From positions 249,468-313,467 of the forward strand of contig DEXQ01000008.1 of assembly GCA_002364215.1 (NCBI GenBank): a stretch of DNA of 64,000 nucleotides. The letters run 5' to 3'. Below, one piece after another: positions 7,968-15,943 of this stretch (positions are counted from its first letter, which is position 1; the number at the start of each line of letters is the position of its first letter). This stretch comes from Aequorivita sp. UBA3180 (GTDB lineage Bacteria; Bacteroidota; Bacteroidia; Flavobacteriales; Flavobacteriaceae). Made by a program: the position numbers and the translations under genes. The notes under the pieces are model-generated. The model had not been told where the DNA came from. It did no database searches and saw only the letters and a list, made by a program, of their open reading frames with translations.

Positions 7968-9086
7968 CTAAATATCCGTCCTAAAAGTACTCCGTTCCTT
8001 ATGTTGCACAGGATTGTAATCCTTCCAAAGTAACTGAACCGCAGTGTTTTCCTTTAATTCTGGATTGGTTTCAACGGTCTGTATTCCCTTGGAATTGAAG
8101 AGGTATTGCATTTCCTCAAAAATAATGGCGGTAACACCTTTCCCTTGGTATTCTGGGTCTATGCCTATTAAATAAAAAGCCGCAGTGTCGTTCTTTTTTT
8201 GCGCTTTTAAAATATGGCTCCAACCAAGTGGGAAAAGTTTTCCATTCGCTTTTTTCAGGGCTTTGGAAAAGGAAGGCATTACGATTGAAAACGCTATAAG
8301 TTTTCCTTCCTTGTCTTTTATACAGGTTATATAATCAGGATGTATAAAGCTGAAATATTTTTCCTTATAATAATCTATTTGGTATTGCTGGATTGGAACG
8401 AAGGTCTGTAGGCTGTTATAGGTTTTGTTCAATAAATCGAACATGCTATCTACATACGGCAGGATTTCCTTTTTGTTCTTAAAGCGAATAACAGATATTT
8501 GATAACGTTCTCGAACAATTTTTGAGAATTTCTTGACCTTATCAAGGATAGCGGGGGGTATGTTCATTTTATATTCTACCCAAGTTGCCTGTTTCTCAAA
8601 ACCCAGTTTTTCCATATGCACTGCATAATACGGATAATGATACCAAGTAATCATGGTGTTCATTTCCTCAAAACCCATGGTGAGGATACCAGCTTTTTCC
8701 ATATTGCTAAAACCCACGGGGCCTTCGGCGTACTCTAGATTGTGTTCGCGGCCTTTTTCATATACTTTTTCAAGTAGGGCTTTGGTCACTTCAATATCGT
8801 CCACCATATCCAGCCAGCCAAAGCGGATTTTTTTCTTTCCCTGTTCGTTTACCTCAAAATGATTTAAAATAACTGCGATGCGACCAACAATTTCATCATT
8901 TTTATATGCCAAATAATACCAAGCTTCGGCATTTTTGAAAACCGGATTTTTTTCAGTATCCAAGGTTTCCATTTCATCCTTAATAAGCGACGGAACCCAG
9001 TACTTACTGTCTTTGTATAGTTTAAATGGAAAAGTGACAAATTTTTTTAGATCACTTTTTGAGGTTAGTTGTTTTATTGTAATCAT
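7968..9086 (-). CDS. GNAT-fold acetyltransferase-like protein
   Basis: A large GNAT-superfamily protein (372 residues from the ATG at 9086). The frame can be extended 8 codons to a GTG at 9110, which would overlap the upstream gene by 11 bases; the ATG is preferred. It has ITIKQLTSKSDLKKFVTFPF at the N-terminus and FPFKLYKDSKYWVPSL shortly after, as in a well-known bacterial family, and a C-terminal acetyl-CoA-binding pattern LIGIDPEYQGKGVTAIIFEE (R/Q-x-x-G-x-G/A-like). Relatives are sometimes labelled GTP cyclohydrolase, which is not supported by any motif here. The substrate is unknown. It lies 13 bases behind the outer-membrane protein gene and is probably co-transcribed with it. Confidence 0.8.
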   Translation of the reverse strand: MITIKQLTSKSDLKKFVTFPFKLYKDSKYWVPSLIKDEMETLDTEKNPVFKNAEAWYYLAYKNDEIVGRIAVILNHFEVNEQGKKKIRFGWLDMVDDIEVTKALLEKVYEKGREHNLEYAEGPVGFSNMEKAGILTMGFEEMNTMITWYHYPYYAVHMEKLGFEKQATWVEYKMNIPPAILDKVKKFSKIVRERYQISVIRFKNKKEILPYVDSMFDLLNKTYNSLQTFVPIQQYQIDYYKEKYFSFIHPDYITCIKDKEGKLIAFSIVMPSFSKALKKANGKLFPLGWSHILKAQKKNDTAAFYLIGIDPEYQGKGVTAIIFEEMQYLFNSKGIQTVETNPELKENTAVQLLWKDYNPVQHKERSTFRTDI

Positions 9087-9099
9087 ACACAAAATGTTA

Positions 9100-10077
9100 T
9101 TATTCGCCACCTTCGTCCAAGTTCAGTTCTTCTTGGCGTTCTTCTTTTTTATCCTTTTCTTTTTTGTCTTTCATCTCCTTTTTAGCATCATCTTCCAAAT
9201 ATTCATCTTTATTGTGCATATCAAATCGATAGGCTAAGCCCGCACGCCCATAAAATTTAGACGGAGTATCCTTAAAACTATAAGTAAGTGAGAGATCGAC
9301 TTGTAAATTTTGATTAATAAGCGCAGCAGCACCTCCACGCACCAATTGGTCTGAATAAAAGTCACTTTTTAAACCTTGGTTTTCGAGAAAAACTGAAAAA
9401 TAGCGATTGGTAGCGTGTGTTAGGGTTAAAATATAGCCATAGGTGGGAAAATCTGTAGTAACGCGGTCCACGATTATATTGGTTACAAAAACCCATCCGC
9501 CAATAAAATTGTTTTGAGTTGAAAGAACAAATTTCGGACTTATTTTGCCTTCGGCTTCGGGAGTAAATGGATTGTCTGCAAAATCAAAATTGGCGCCTGC
9601 ATAAATTGAAATTGCAGGAATTAAATCTGCCCATTGCGTTTTATTATTTGCCTTCCAACTGTAAAGGTTAGGACCTTTAAGTTCACGTTTTCGATAGGGA
9701 TCATATATTAAATATTTTGCACCAAGCGTATTGCTTTTAAAGTTTGAAAGGCTGTACTCCCTTGCAACTGCAGAACGATTATCTGTAACCGAATTTGATT
9801 GAAACTCGCCCATAAGACTCACCTCCAGGCGTTCTTTCCAAAAACCGTAGCGCACGGAATAATCAATGTTAAAACCGTTTGTCTCTGTCTTTAAAAGTTC
9901 GTGTTTTTCTTTTCCGTAGCTAAACCCAGTTTCAACCTGAAGTACATTGGTACCTACCGAAAAAGCACCCTGTGAGCCCCCTGGGCGATTGGTGTTGATC
10001 ATTTCGGTATATTGTGCCGAAATATTGAAGAAAGTCATAAAACTCAGCAGAAAGAGAAAGGGAAGTTTGATATTCAT
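9100..10077 (-). CDS. Outer-membrane beta-barrel protein (MetA-pathway transporter-like)
   Basis: 325 residues with a signal peptide ending near ISAQ (residue 21) and INTNRPGGSQGAFSVG, the start pattern of the Phenol_MetA_deg/transporter family of outer-membrane barrels. Many amphipathic strands follow (YSVRYGFWKERLEVSLMGEF, LTLTHATNRYFSVFLENQG). The last 40 residues are a highly charged Lys/Glu/Asp tail (KKEMKDKKEKDKKEERQEE), not part of the barrel and probably exposed. A perfect -7 box TATCTTTG lies on this strand at 10103-10096, without a clear -33. Function in transport is a family name, not demonstrated. Confidence 0.8.
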   Translation of the reverse strand: MNIKLPFLFLLSFMTFFNISAQYTEMINTNRPGGSQGAFSVGTNVLQVETGFSYGKEKHELLKTETNGFNIDYSVRYGFWKERLEVSLMGEFQSNSVTDNRSAVAREYSLSNFKSNTLGAKYLIYDPYRKRELKGPNLYSWKANNKTQWADLIPAISIYAGANFDFADNPFTPEAEGKISPKFVLSTQNNFIGGWVFVTNIIVDRVTTDFPTYGYILTLTHATNRYFSVFLENQGLKSDFYSDQLVRGGAAALINQNLQVDLSLTYSFKDTPSKFYGRAGLAYRFDMHNKDEYLEDDAKKEMKDKKEKDKKEERQEELNLDEGGE

Positions 10078-10183
10078 GGAAAGTTGGGTTTAGTTCAAAG
10101 ATATAAGATTTTACCATTTATTTAATAGTCAACATTCGTCTTTTTCTACACCAATCCTTATTTTTGGAAAGAATTTTACAGTT

Positions 10184-10447
10184 ATGATGACATTCCTAAA
10201 AACGATATTAATCGTTCTTCTGGTATATTTTGGTCTAAAGTTTCTTATTAGGCTGGCAACCCCTTATTTAATGCGTTATATTTCGAAAAAAGCCGGACAG
10301 CAGTTTGAGCAGTTCTTCGGAAATAATCCAAATATGAACACCCAGCCCGAAAAGGAGGGGAGTATTACAATTGATAAAAATCCTTCTCCAAATTCCCGAA
10401 ACAGTAAAAAAGTTGGTGAATATGTAGATTACGAAGAGGTAGAGTAG
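10184..10447 (+). CDS. DUF4834 family small membrane protein
   Basis: 87 residues: an N-terminal membrane helix (TILIVLLVYFGLKFLIRLA, residues about 7-25), a short amphipathic segment, and a polar tail ending in KKVGEYVDYEEVE, which is the hallmark of DUF4834. No function is known. It starts a + strand run with the YfhO-like gene, 123 bases away; that gap shows no hairpin terminator. Confidence 0.82.
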   Translation: MMTFLKTILIVLLVYFGLKFLIRLATPYLMRYISKKAGQQFEQFFGNNPNMNTQPEKEGSITIDKNPSPNSRNSKKVGEYVDYEEVE

Positions 10448-10570
10448 TACTAAAACAGGAAACTGCGAGGTCGAATGAATTTACGACCTGCAAAAACTTG
10501 AAGAACTTCAAGCGCCCAACGTTAAATATATTTTTCATAATTTCCCCTCTTCAAAATCACAAGCCAAATT

Positions 10571-13006
10571 ATGCAGCCCAACTATAAAAAACTTGTTCCG
10601 CATTTAGTTGTTTTCGTTTTGTTTATCGTGGCTTCGCTGGCCTATTTTAACCCGGTTTTACAGGGAAAAAAAATATTCCAAAGCGATATTGTGCAATACA
10701 CCGGTATGGCGAAACAACAAAATGATTTTCGAGAGGCTACGGGCGAAGAAACTTATTGGACCGATGCCGCTTTCGGCGGAATGCCAACCTACCAATTGGG
10801 TGCAAAATACCCAAACAACTACATAAAACAGCTCGATCTTGCCATTCGTTTTCTTCCCCGTCCGGCAGATTATCTCTTCCTGTATTTCATAGGAATGTAT
10901 ATCCTGTTTTTGGTGCTGAAAGTGGATTATAAACTGGCCTTTTTAGGTGCGCTGGCGTTTGGCTTTTCAACGTATTTAATTATTATCCTTGGCGTTGGGC
11001 ACAACGCAAAAGCCCACGCCATAGCCTATATGCCCTTTGTTTTAAGTGGAATATTTCTCACCTTCCGCGGAAAATATCTCTGGGGATTTTTACTGCTCAC
11101 GGTTTCGATGGGGCTGGAATTGGTGGCCAACCACTTCCAAATGACGTATTATTTAATGCTTTTGGTAGTAATCATCGGCATTGTTTATTTGATTGATGCT
11201 TTTAAAAAGAAAATGCTGCCCCATTATTTTAAAGCCGTAGGTATAATGATGGTCGCAGTAATTATATCTATAGGGTTGAATGCCACAAATATTTTGGCAA
11301 CCAAGGAATATGCAGATACTTCTACCCGTGGAAAAACTGAACTGACCGTAAATGCGGACGGCACCCCAAAAGATAACAAAACAGGGCTTGATTACGATTA
11401 TATCACGGAATACAGCTATGGAAGGCTAGAAAGTTTCAATCTTTTCATTCCGCGGTTTATGGGCGGAAGCTCTTCCGAAGCATTTCCGAAGGATTCAAAA
11501 ACCGTAGAGAGCTTAATGCGGATGGGTGCTTCGGCACAGGAAGCTAATCAAGTTTTGAACCAGATTCCGATGTATTGGGGCGAACAGACTTATGTGGGAG
11601 CTCCAGCATATATAGGCGCAATTGTTATATTTCTTGCCGTACTGGCACTTTTTTTAGTTCGTGGCAGATTGAAGTGGTGGGTCGTTGCTGGATTTATTTT
11701 AACCCTGCTGCTATCTTGGGGAGACAATTTTAAAGGATTGACCCAATTTTTTATTGATTACGTACCGATGTACGATAAATTCCGCGCGGTTTCCTCTATT
11801 CAGGTAATTATTGAATTGATTCTTCCAATCCTTGCTATTGTTGGTTTACATCAGTTTTTTAGCCATTTTGAAAAAGAAGATGAAAAGAAAAAGGCATTGC
11901 TTTGGTCAACAGGAATTGTGGGCGGAATTACATTGATATTTATTCTTTTTAAAACAACATTGTTCGATTTTGCGAGCCCGTACGATAGCTATTTTAGGGA
12001 AGAAATGGGGCTTCCGTTTTTGGAAGCGATCCGCGAGGATAGAATGTCGCTTTTCACCTCCGATGCCATCCGTTCATTAATTTTTGTGCTTTTAACTGCT
12101 GCAGTTCTTTGGTTTTTTATTAAAGGAACAGTTAAAAAAGGCCTTGCTGTTGCAGCACTTTGTATTTTGGTTTTGGTTGATTTAGTAGGCGTGGATAGAA
12201 GATACGTAGATGAGGAAGACTTTGTACAAGCAAAGTTGGTTGAAGAACCATTTCAAAAAAACGGAGCCGATATGCAAATCTTGGAAGATGATGGGCATTA
12301 TCGGGTTTATGATGCGGCTGCAAATGCTTTTAACAGTGGTCGCGCAAGTTATTATCACAATGCTTTGGGCGGTTATCACGCTGCGAAACCTGGAAGAATG
12401 CAGGATTTATTTGAATTTTACATCAGTCAGGGTAATATTGGAATTTTGAATATGATGAATGTGCGTTACATCATTACCCAAACCAAAAACGGTGGTCCAG
12501 TAGCGCAGCGCAATCCATACGCAAATGGAGATGCTTGGTTTGTTGAAAACGTGTTACCTGCGGAAAATGCAAATGAGGAAATTCAGCTTTTGGACAGTTT
12601 GGACACCAAAAGAACCGCAGTTATCAATAAAGAATTTCTTTCAAAAATTCCGAACCAAAAAATTGAAAGGGACAGTACGGCAACTATTGAACTATTCACT
12701 TATCAACCCAATCATCTAGTTTACGAAGCTTCTACCAAGTCGCCGCAATTGGCTGTTTTTTCAGAAGTATATTACCCAAAAGGTTGGAACGCATATATAA
12801 ATGGTAAACCTGCTGAATATTTCCGAGCCAATTATGTACTTCGTGCTATGGTTATCCCAGCGGGAAATAATAAAATAGAATTCAAGTTTGAACCAAAAGT
12901 AATCCAAACTGGAAGTACCATTTCTTTGGTGAGCAGTATTATATTCCTATTAATTTTATTGAGCGGGCTGTATTTTGCCTTTCGAAAAAAAGAACTGCAA
13001 GAATAA
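10571..13006 (+). CDS. YfhO-like polytopic membrane protein
   Basis: 811 residues with a long series of hydrophobic helices in the first 530 residues, one at the C-terminus (SLVSSIIFLLILLSGLYFAF), and a soluble domain in residues about 560-780. The first loop after helix 1 contains KKIFQSDIVQYTGMAKQQ, typical of the Bacteroidota YfhO branch (GT-C-like topology, linked in Firmicutes to lipoteichoic acid glycosylation). It is followed with zero spacing by a GT4 glycosyltransferase, so the pair probably acts on one envelope glycan or lipid-linked sugar. Catalytic residues are not certain from reading alone. Confidence 0.85.
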   Translation: MQPNYKKLVPHLVVFVLFIVASLAYFNPVLQGKKIFQSDIVQYTGMAKQQNDFREATGEETYWTDAAFGGMPTYQLGAKYPNNYIKQLDLAIRFLPRPADYLFLYFIGMYILFLVLKVDYKLAFLGALAFGFSTYLIIILGVGHNAKAHAIAYMPFVLSGIFLTFRGKYLWGFLLLTVSMGLELVANHFQMTYYLMLLVVIIGIVYLIDAFKKKMLPHYFKAVGIMMVAVIISIGLNATNILATKEYADTSTRGKTELTVNADGTPKDNKTGLDYDYITEYSYGRLESFNLFIPRFMGGSSSEAFPKDSKTVESLMRMGASAQEANQVLNQIPMYWGEQTYVGAPAYIGAIVIFLAVLALFLVRGRLKWWVVAGFILTLLLSWGDNFKGLTQFFIDYVPMYDKFRAVSSIQVIIELILPILAIVGLHQFFSHFEKEDEKKKALLWSTGIVGGITLIFILFKTTLFDFASPYDSYFREEMGLPFLEAIREDRMSLFTSDAIRSLIFVLLTAAVLWFFIKGTVKKGLAVAALCILVLVDLVGVDRRYVDEEDFVQAKLVEEPFQKNGADMQILEDDGHYRVYDAAANAFNSGRASYYHNALGGYHAAKPGRMQDLFEFYISQGNIGILNMMNVRYIITQTKNGGPVAQRNPYANGDAWFVENVLPAENANEEIQLLDSLDTKRTAVINKEFLSKIPNQKIERDSTATIELFTYQPNHLVYEASTKSPQLAVFSEVYYPKGWNAYINGKPAEYFRANYVLRAMVIPAGNNKIEFKFEPKVIQTGSTISLVSSIIFLLILLSGLYFAFRKKELQE

Positions 13007-14293
13007 ATGAAACGCGCCCTTATCATCACATACTATTGGCCTCCCGCGGGCGGTCCGGGCGTACAGCGGTGGTTGAAGTTTGTAAAATATTTTAGGGAGT
13101 TTGGTGTGGAACCAATAGTGTATGCCCCAAAAAACCCGAACTATCCATTGGTTGATGAAAATTTTTCGTCGGAAATTCCTTCGGATATCGAAATTATCAA
13201 ACAATCGATCAAAGAGCCGTATCGTTTTGCGAAACTTTTTTCAAAAAAGAAAACCAAGCAGATAAGTAGCGGCATTATTTCAAAAAAGGAAATTTCGGCA
13301 ATGGAAAAGCTGATGCTTTACATTCGCGGTAATTTTTTTATTCCCGATGCGCGGGTGGGTTGGGTGAAGCCTTCGGTATCGTTTCTTTCAAAATATATTT
13401 CTGAAAATCCTGTGGATGTTGTAATTACAACGGGTCCTCCGCACAGCCTTCACTTGATTGGAATGCAACTTCAAAAAGATTTGAATGTAAAGTGGATTTC
13501 AGATTTTCGCGATCCGTGGACGACCATCCATTACCACAAATCACTTCGATTGAGCAAAGCTTCAGCCCGAAAACATAAAGCCTTGGAAGCTTCGGTTTTA
13601 AAATCGGCAGATATTATTACAGTGACGAGCCCAACGACCAAAAAGGAATTTGGGATGATTACTGAAAAGCCCATTGAGGTTATTACCAACGGTTACGATA
13701 TTGCTGAGAAAAGCGATTTTACGACAGATTCTGTTTTTTCTATTTCACATATTGGCTCATTGTTGAGTGAAAGAAACCCAGAGGTATTGTGGAAAATACT
13801 TGCTGAAATTTGCAAAGAAAATGCTCCCTTCAAAAATGATTTACAGTTGAAATTTGCAGGAGCTCTAAGCGAAGAAGTGAAACAAAGTCTTGAAAACTTC
13901 GGACTAATTGGAAATTGCGAAATTTTAGGGTATGTGTCCCATTCCGAAGCACTTCAGCTTCAAAATAAAAGCCAAGTATTACTTTTAGTTGAAATAAACA
14001 GTGCCGAGACCCGTGCCATTATTCCCGGAAAGCTTTTTGAATATCTTGCCGCCAAACGCCCTATAATTGCTTTAGGACCAAAAGAAAGTGATATTGAGAA
14101 AATTATCGCTGAAACTAAATCTGGGAAATTCTTCAGCTATTGGGATGATGATGAATTGAAGGCTGAAATCCTTCAATTATACAAAGGTTTTAAAAATGGC
14201 CACCTAAAGGTTTCTTCCGAAGGAATTGAGAAATACAGCAGAAAAGAACTTACCAAACAAATGGCCTCGCTTATAGCAACTGGTCTTCAATAA
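13007..14293 (+). CDS. GT4-type glycosyltransferase
   Basis: 428 residues, GT-B fold. The N-terminus ALIITYYWPPAGGPGVQRWL is the donor/acceptor loop seen in flavobacterial GT4 enzymes. The C-terminal half has the nucleotide-sugar pattern VITNGYDI followed by IPGKLFEYLAAKRPIIAL, where the Glu contacts the sugar nucleotide. The ATG follows the stop of the YfhO-like gene with no gap (TAA then ATG), so they are translationally coupled. Sugar and acceptor are unknown. No membrane segment is seen, so it acts at the cytoplasmic face. Confidence 0.85.
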   Translation: MKRALIITYYWPPAGGPGVQRWLKFVKYFREFGVEPIVYAPKNPNYPLVDENFSSEIPSDIEIIKQSIKEPYRFAKLFSKKKTKQISSGIISKKEISAMEKLMLYIRGNFFIPDARVGWVKPSVSFLSKYISENPVDVVITTGPPHSLHLIGMQLQKDLNVKWISDFRDPWTTIHYHKSLRLSKASARKHKALEASVLKSADIITVTSPTTKKEFGMITEKPIEVITNGYDIAEKSDFTTDSVFSISHIGSLLSERNPEVLWKILAEICKENAPFKNDLQLKFAGALSEEVKQSLENFGLIGNCEILGYVSHSEALQLQNKSQVLLLVEINSAETRAIIPGKLFEYLAAKRPIIALGPKESDIEKIIAETKSGKFFSYWDDDELKAEILQLYKGFKNGHLKVSSEGIEKYSRKELTKQMASLIATGLQ

Positions 14294-14375
14294 CAGTGAT
14301 TTTTTAAAAAGTAAACCCCCGATCTCCGCCAAGGGCGAATCACGGAGGTTTAACCAACCAACCAAAAAACTATCT

Positions 14376-15662
14376 TTATCCGCGTCCTCCTCTGGAATTG
14401 GCTTCTCTTGATGAACTACCCCGTGAGGTCTTAGCTCTTGAGCTGCTGCGCGAAGGTGCGCTGGATTTATTTACTGTACTGCGGCTACGGCTGGCGGTTT
14501 CCCGCTTTGGTGCCTGGGTTTTATTCCTACTTACCGAACTGCTTCTGTTGTTTGATGTAGCCCGTGTTTGTCTTTGAACCGTTTTGTTGTTAGAAACAGT
14601 TCTGTTATTGGTTGAGCGAACTGCGTTTTCGCTCCGAGTATTTCTTACATTGTTTCTAGTAGTATTGCTTTTTACCTTTGTGTTACCGCTATTTCGAGAA
14701 GTTACAGTATGTCTACTTGGTGTATTGGAATAACTTCTATCATTTCGACTGCTTCTATCAATAACAGCAGCGCCTTTACTACTCGAACTTCTATTTCTAG
14801 TTACGGTTTCGCTACGTGTATTATTACTTCGTACAGCATTGTTGCTACGAGAGTTGTTGTTTCGGATAGCATTATTGCTTCGGGTAGTGCTATTATTTCT
14901 TACTGTACTATTAGATCGCGTATTGCTGGTCGAAACCATAGTATTTTTTCTATTCGGATTATAATTCCTGTTTATTGAAGCTCTTCCTTTTTTATCGTAA
15001 ACTCGGCTACCTGGACGATAAAATTCTCTGTGGCCATTATGGTAAGCTACACGATGTCTCTTTTTGTAATATATTACGTGGTCGTGGTAACTATATCTAA
15101 CTGGACTGTAATATCTTCTGTAGGGCAGATCATAAACTACACAGTGGGTATAAATAGGAGGTGTGTAATACACGTGCCAAGGACGATAAATATAATAAGG
15201 ATTGTAAACGTTTATAATACCAGTGGCGTGTGAAAAGTAACCATAATTATTATACACTACGTGTAAACCGCCAACTCTAACTATTCTTCTGTCATTATAT
15301 TGAATATCAACATTTCCAGCCTGGATAATGCGTCCGTAGTAATCATAATAGATAGGAACACTTTCTACTTGTATTACCGCTCCGTAATCATCGTATTGTA
15401 CATAAGCGTCATAATCATAACCCGAATTGAAACTTATATTCACATTGGGAGTGTTTATGGTAACGTTTGAAGCTCTTTGGGGTCCAATATACACGAAATC
15501 AAATTGACCGTCGGGGAAAACGGAAAATTCTACGTCGCCTTCAACAAAAATATATGCGCTTCCGTCATATCCTCTTCTTAGGTTGTTTTCACTTTCAGTG
15601 GAAGTTGCATTTGCTGAAAACCCCATTAAAAGGATGCTAAAAATAAATGCTATGTTTTTCAT
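14376..15662 (-). CDS. Secreted protein with Ser/Asn/Arg-rich C-terminal half
   Basis: 428 residues from the ATG at 15662; the frame extends three codons to a TTG, which I reject because the signal peptide MKNIAFIFSILLMGFSANA begins at this ATG. Residues about 30-190 are a folded domain rich in Tyr and beta-type sequence (AYIFVEGDVEFSVFPDGQ; repeated IQYNDRRIVRVGG-like units). Residues about 230-428 are low complexity, almost only Ser, Asn, Arg, Thr (RSNNAVRSNNTRSE and similar), basic and probably disordered. No named domain is recognised. The basic tail could bind polysaccharide, nucleic acid or a mineral surface, but that is speculation. Confidence 0.78.
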   Translation of the reverse strand: MKNIAFIFSILLMGFSANATSTESENNLRRGYDGSAYIFVEGDVEFSVFPDGQFDFVYIGPQRASNVTINTPNVNISFNSGYDYDAYVQYDDYGAVIQVESVPIYYDYYGRIIQAGNVDIQYNDRRIVRVGGLHVVYNNYGYFSHATGIINVYNPYYIYRPWHVYYTPPIYTHCVVYDLPYRRYYSPVRYSYHDHVIYYKKRHRVAYHNGHREFYRPGSRVYDKKGRASINRNYNPNRKNTMVSTSNTRSNSTVRNNSTTRSNNAIRNNNSRSNNAVRSNNTRSETVTRNRSSSSKGAAVIDRSSRNDRSYSNTPSRHTVTSRNSGNTKVKSNTTRNNVRNTRSENAVRSTNNRTVSNNKTVQRQTRATSNNRSSSVSRNKTQAPKRETASRSRSTVNKSSAPSRSSSRAKTSRGSSSREANSRGGRG

Positions 15663-15822
15663 AAGTTTCAATATTTAAAAGGTTTGTACTTGCTTGATGT
15701 TTCTTGGTTAGCGGAGTACGCTTTTAAATAACCAACGACCGTGCCAAGTTTTTAAAGCATTGATTTTCAGTAATACTTTGAGCTACTGTAAGATTAAATT
15801 GGAATTTTGGGAGCATCCAAAT

Positions 15823-15862
15823 AAAAAATCCGCTGAACTGTTTCACCAATTCAACGGACTTT
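15823..15862 (-). terminator. Terminator downstream of uvrA
   Basis: On the - strand an imperfect hairpin (arms TCCGTTGAATT and AGTTCAGCGGA, with G-U pairs) is followed by a run of T. It lies between the end of uvrA (15944) and the next - strand gene, so it should end the uvrA transcript. Confidence 0.6.
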
Positions 15863-15943
15863 AAAAACTAACCAACCAAAAAAACTAAAAGTCTTATTTT
15901 CTATTACTTTGATTTCAATTAGTGTGCCAAAAAATCAATTATT

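Noticed and set aside
9087..9110. GTG start for the GNAT protein
   Set aside because: Would overlap the upstream gene by 11 bases and adds non-conserved residues; the ATG at 9086 is simpler.
14294..14375. Terminator after the GT4 gene
   Set aside because: CTCCG...CGGAG can pair, but the stem is short with a 14-base loop and no T run follows on either strand.
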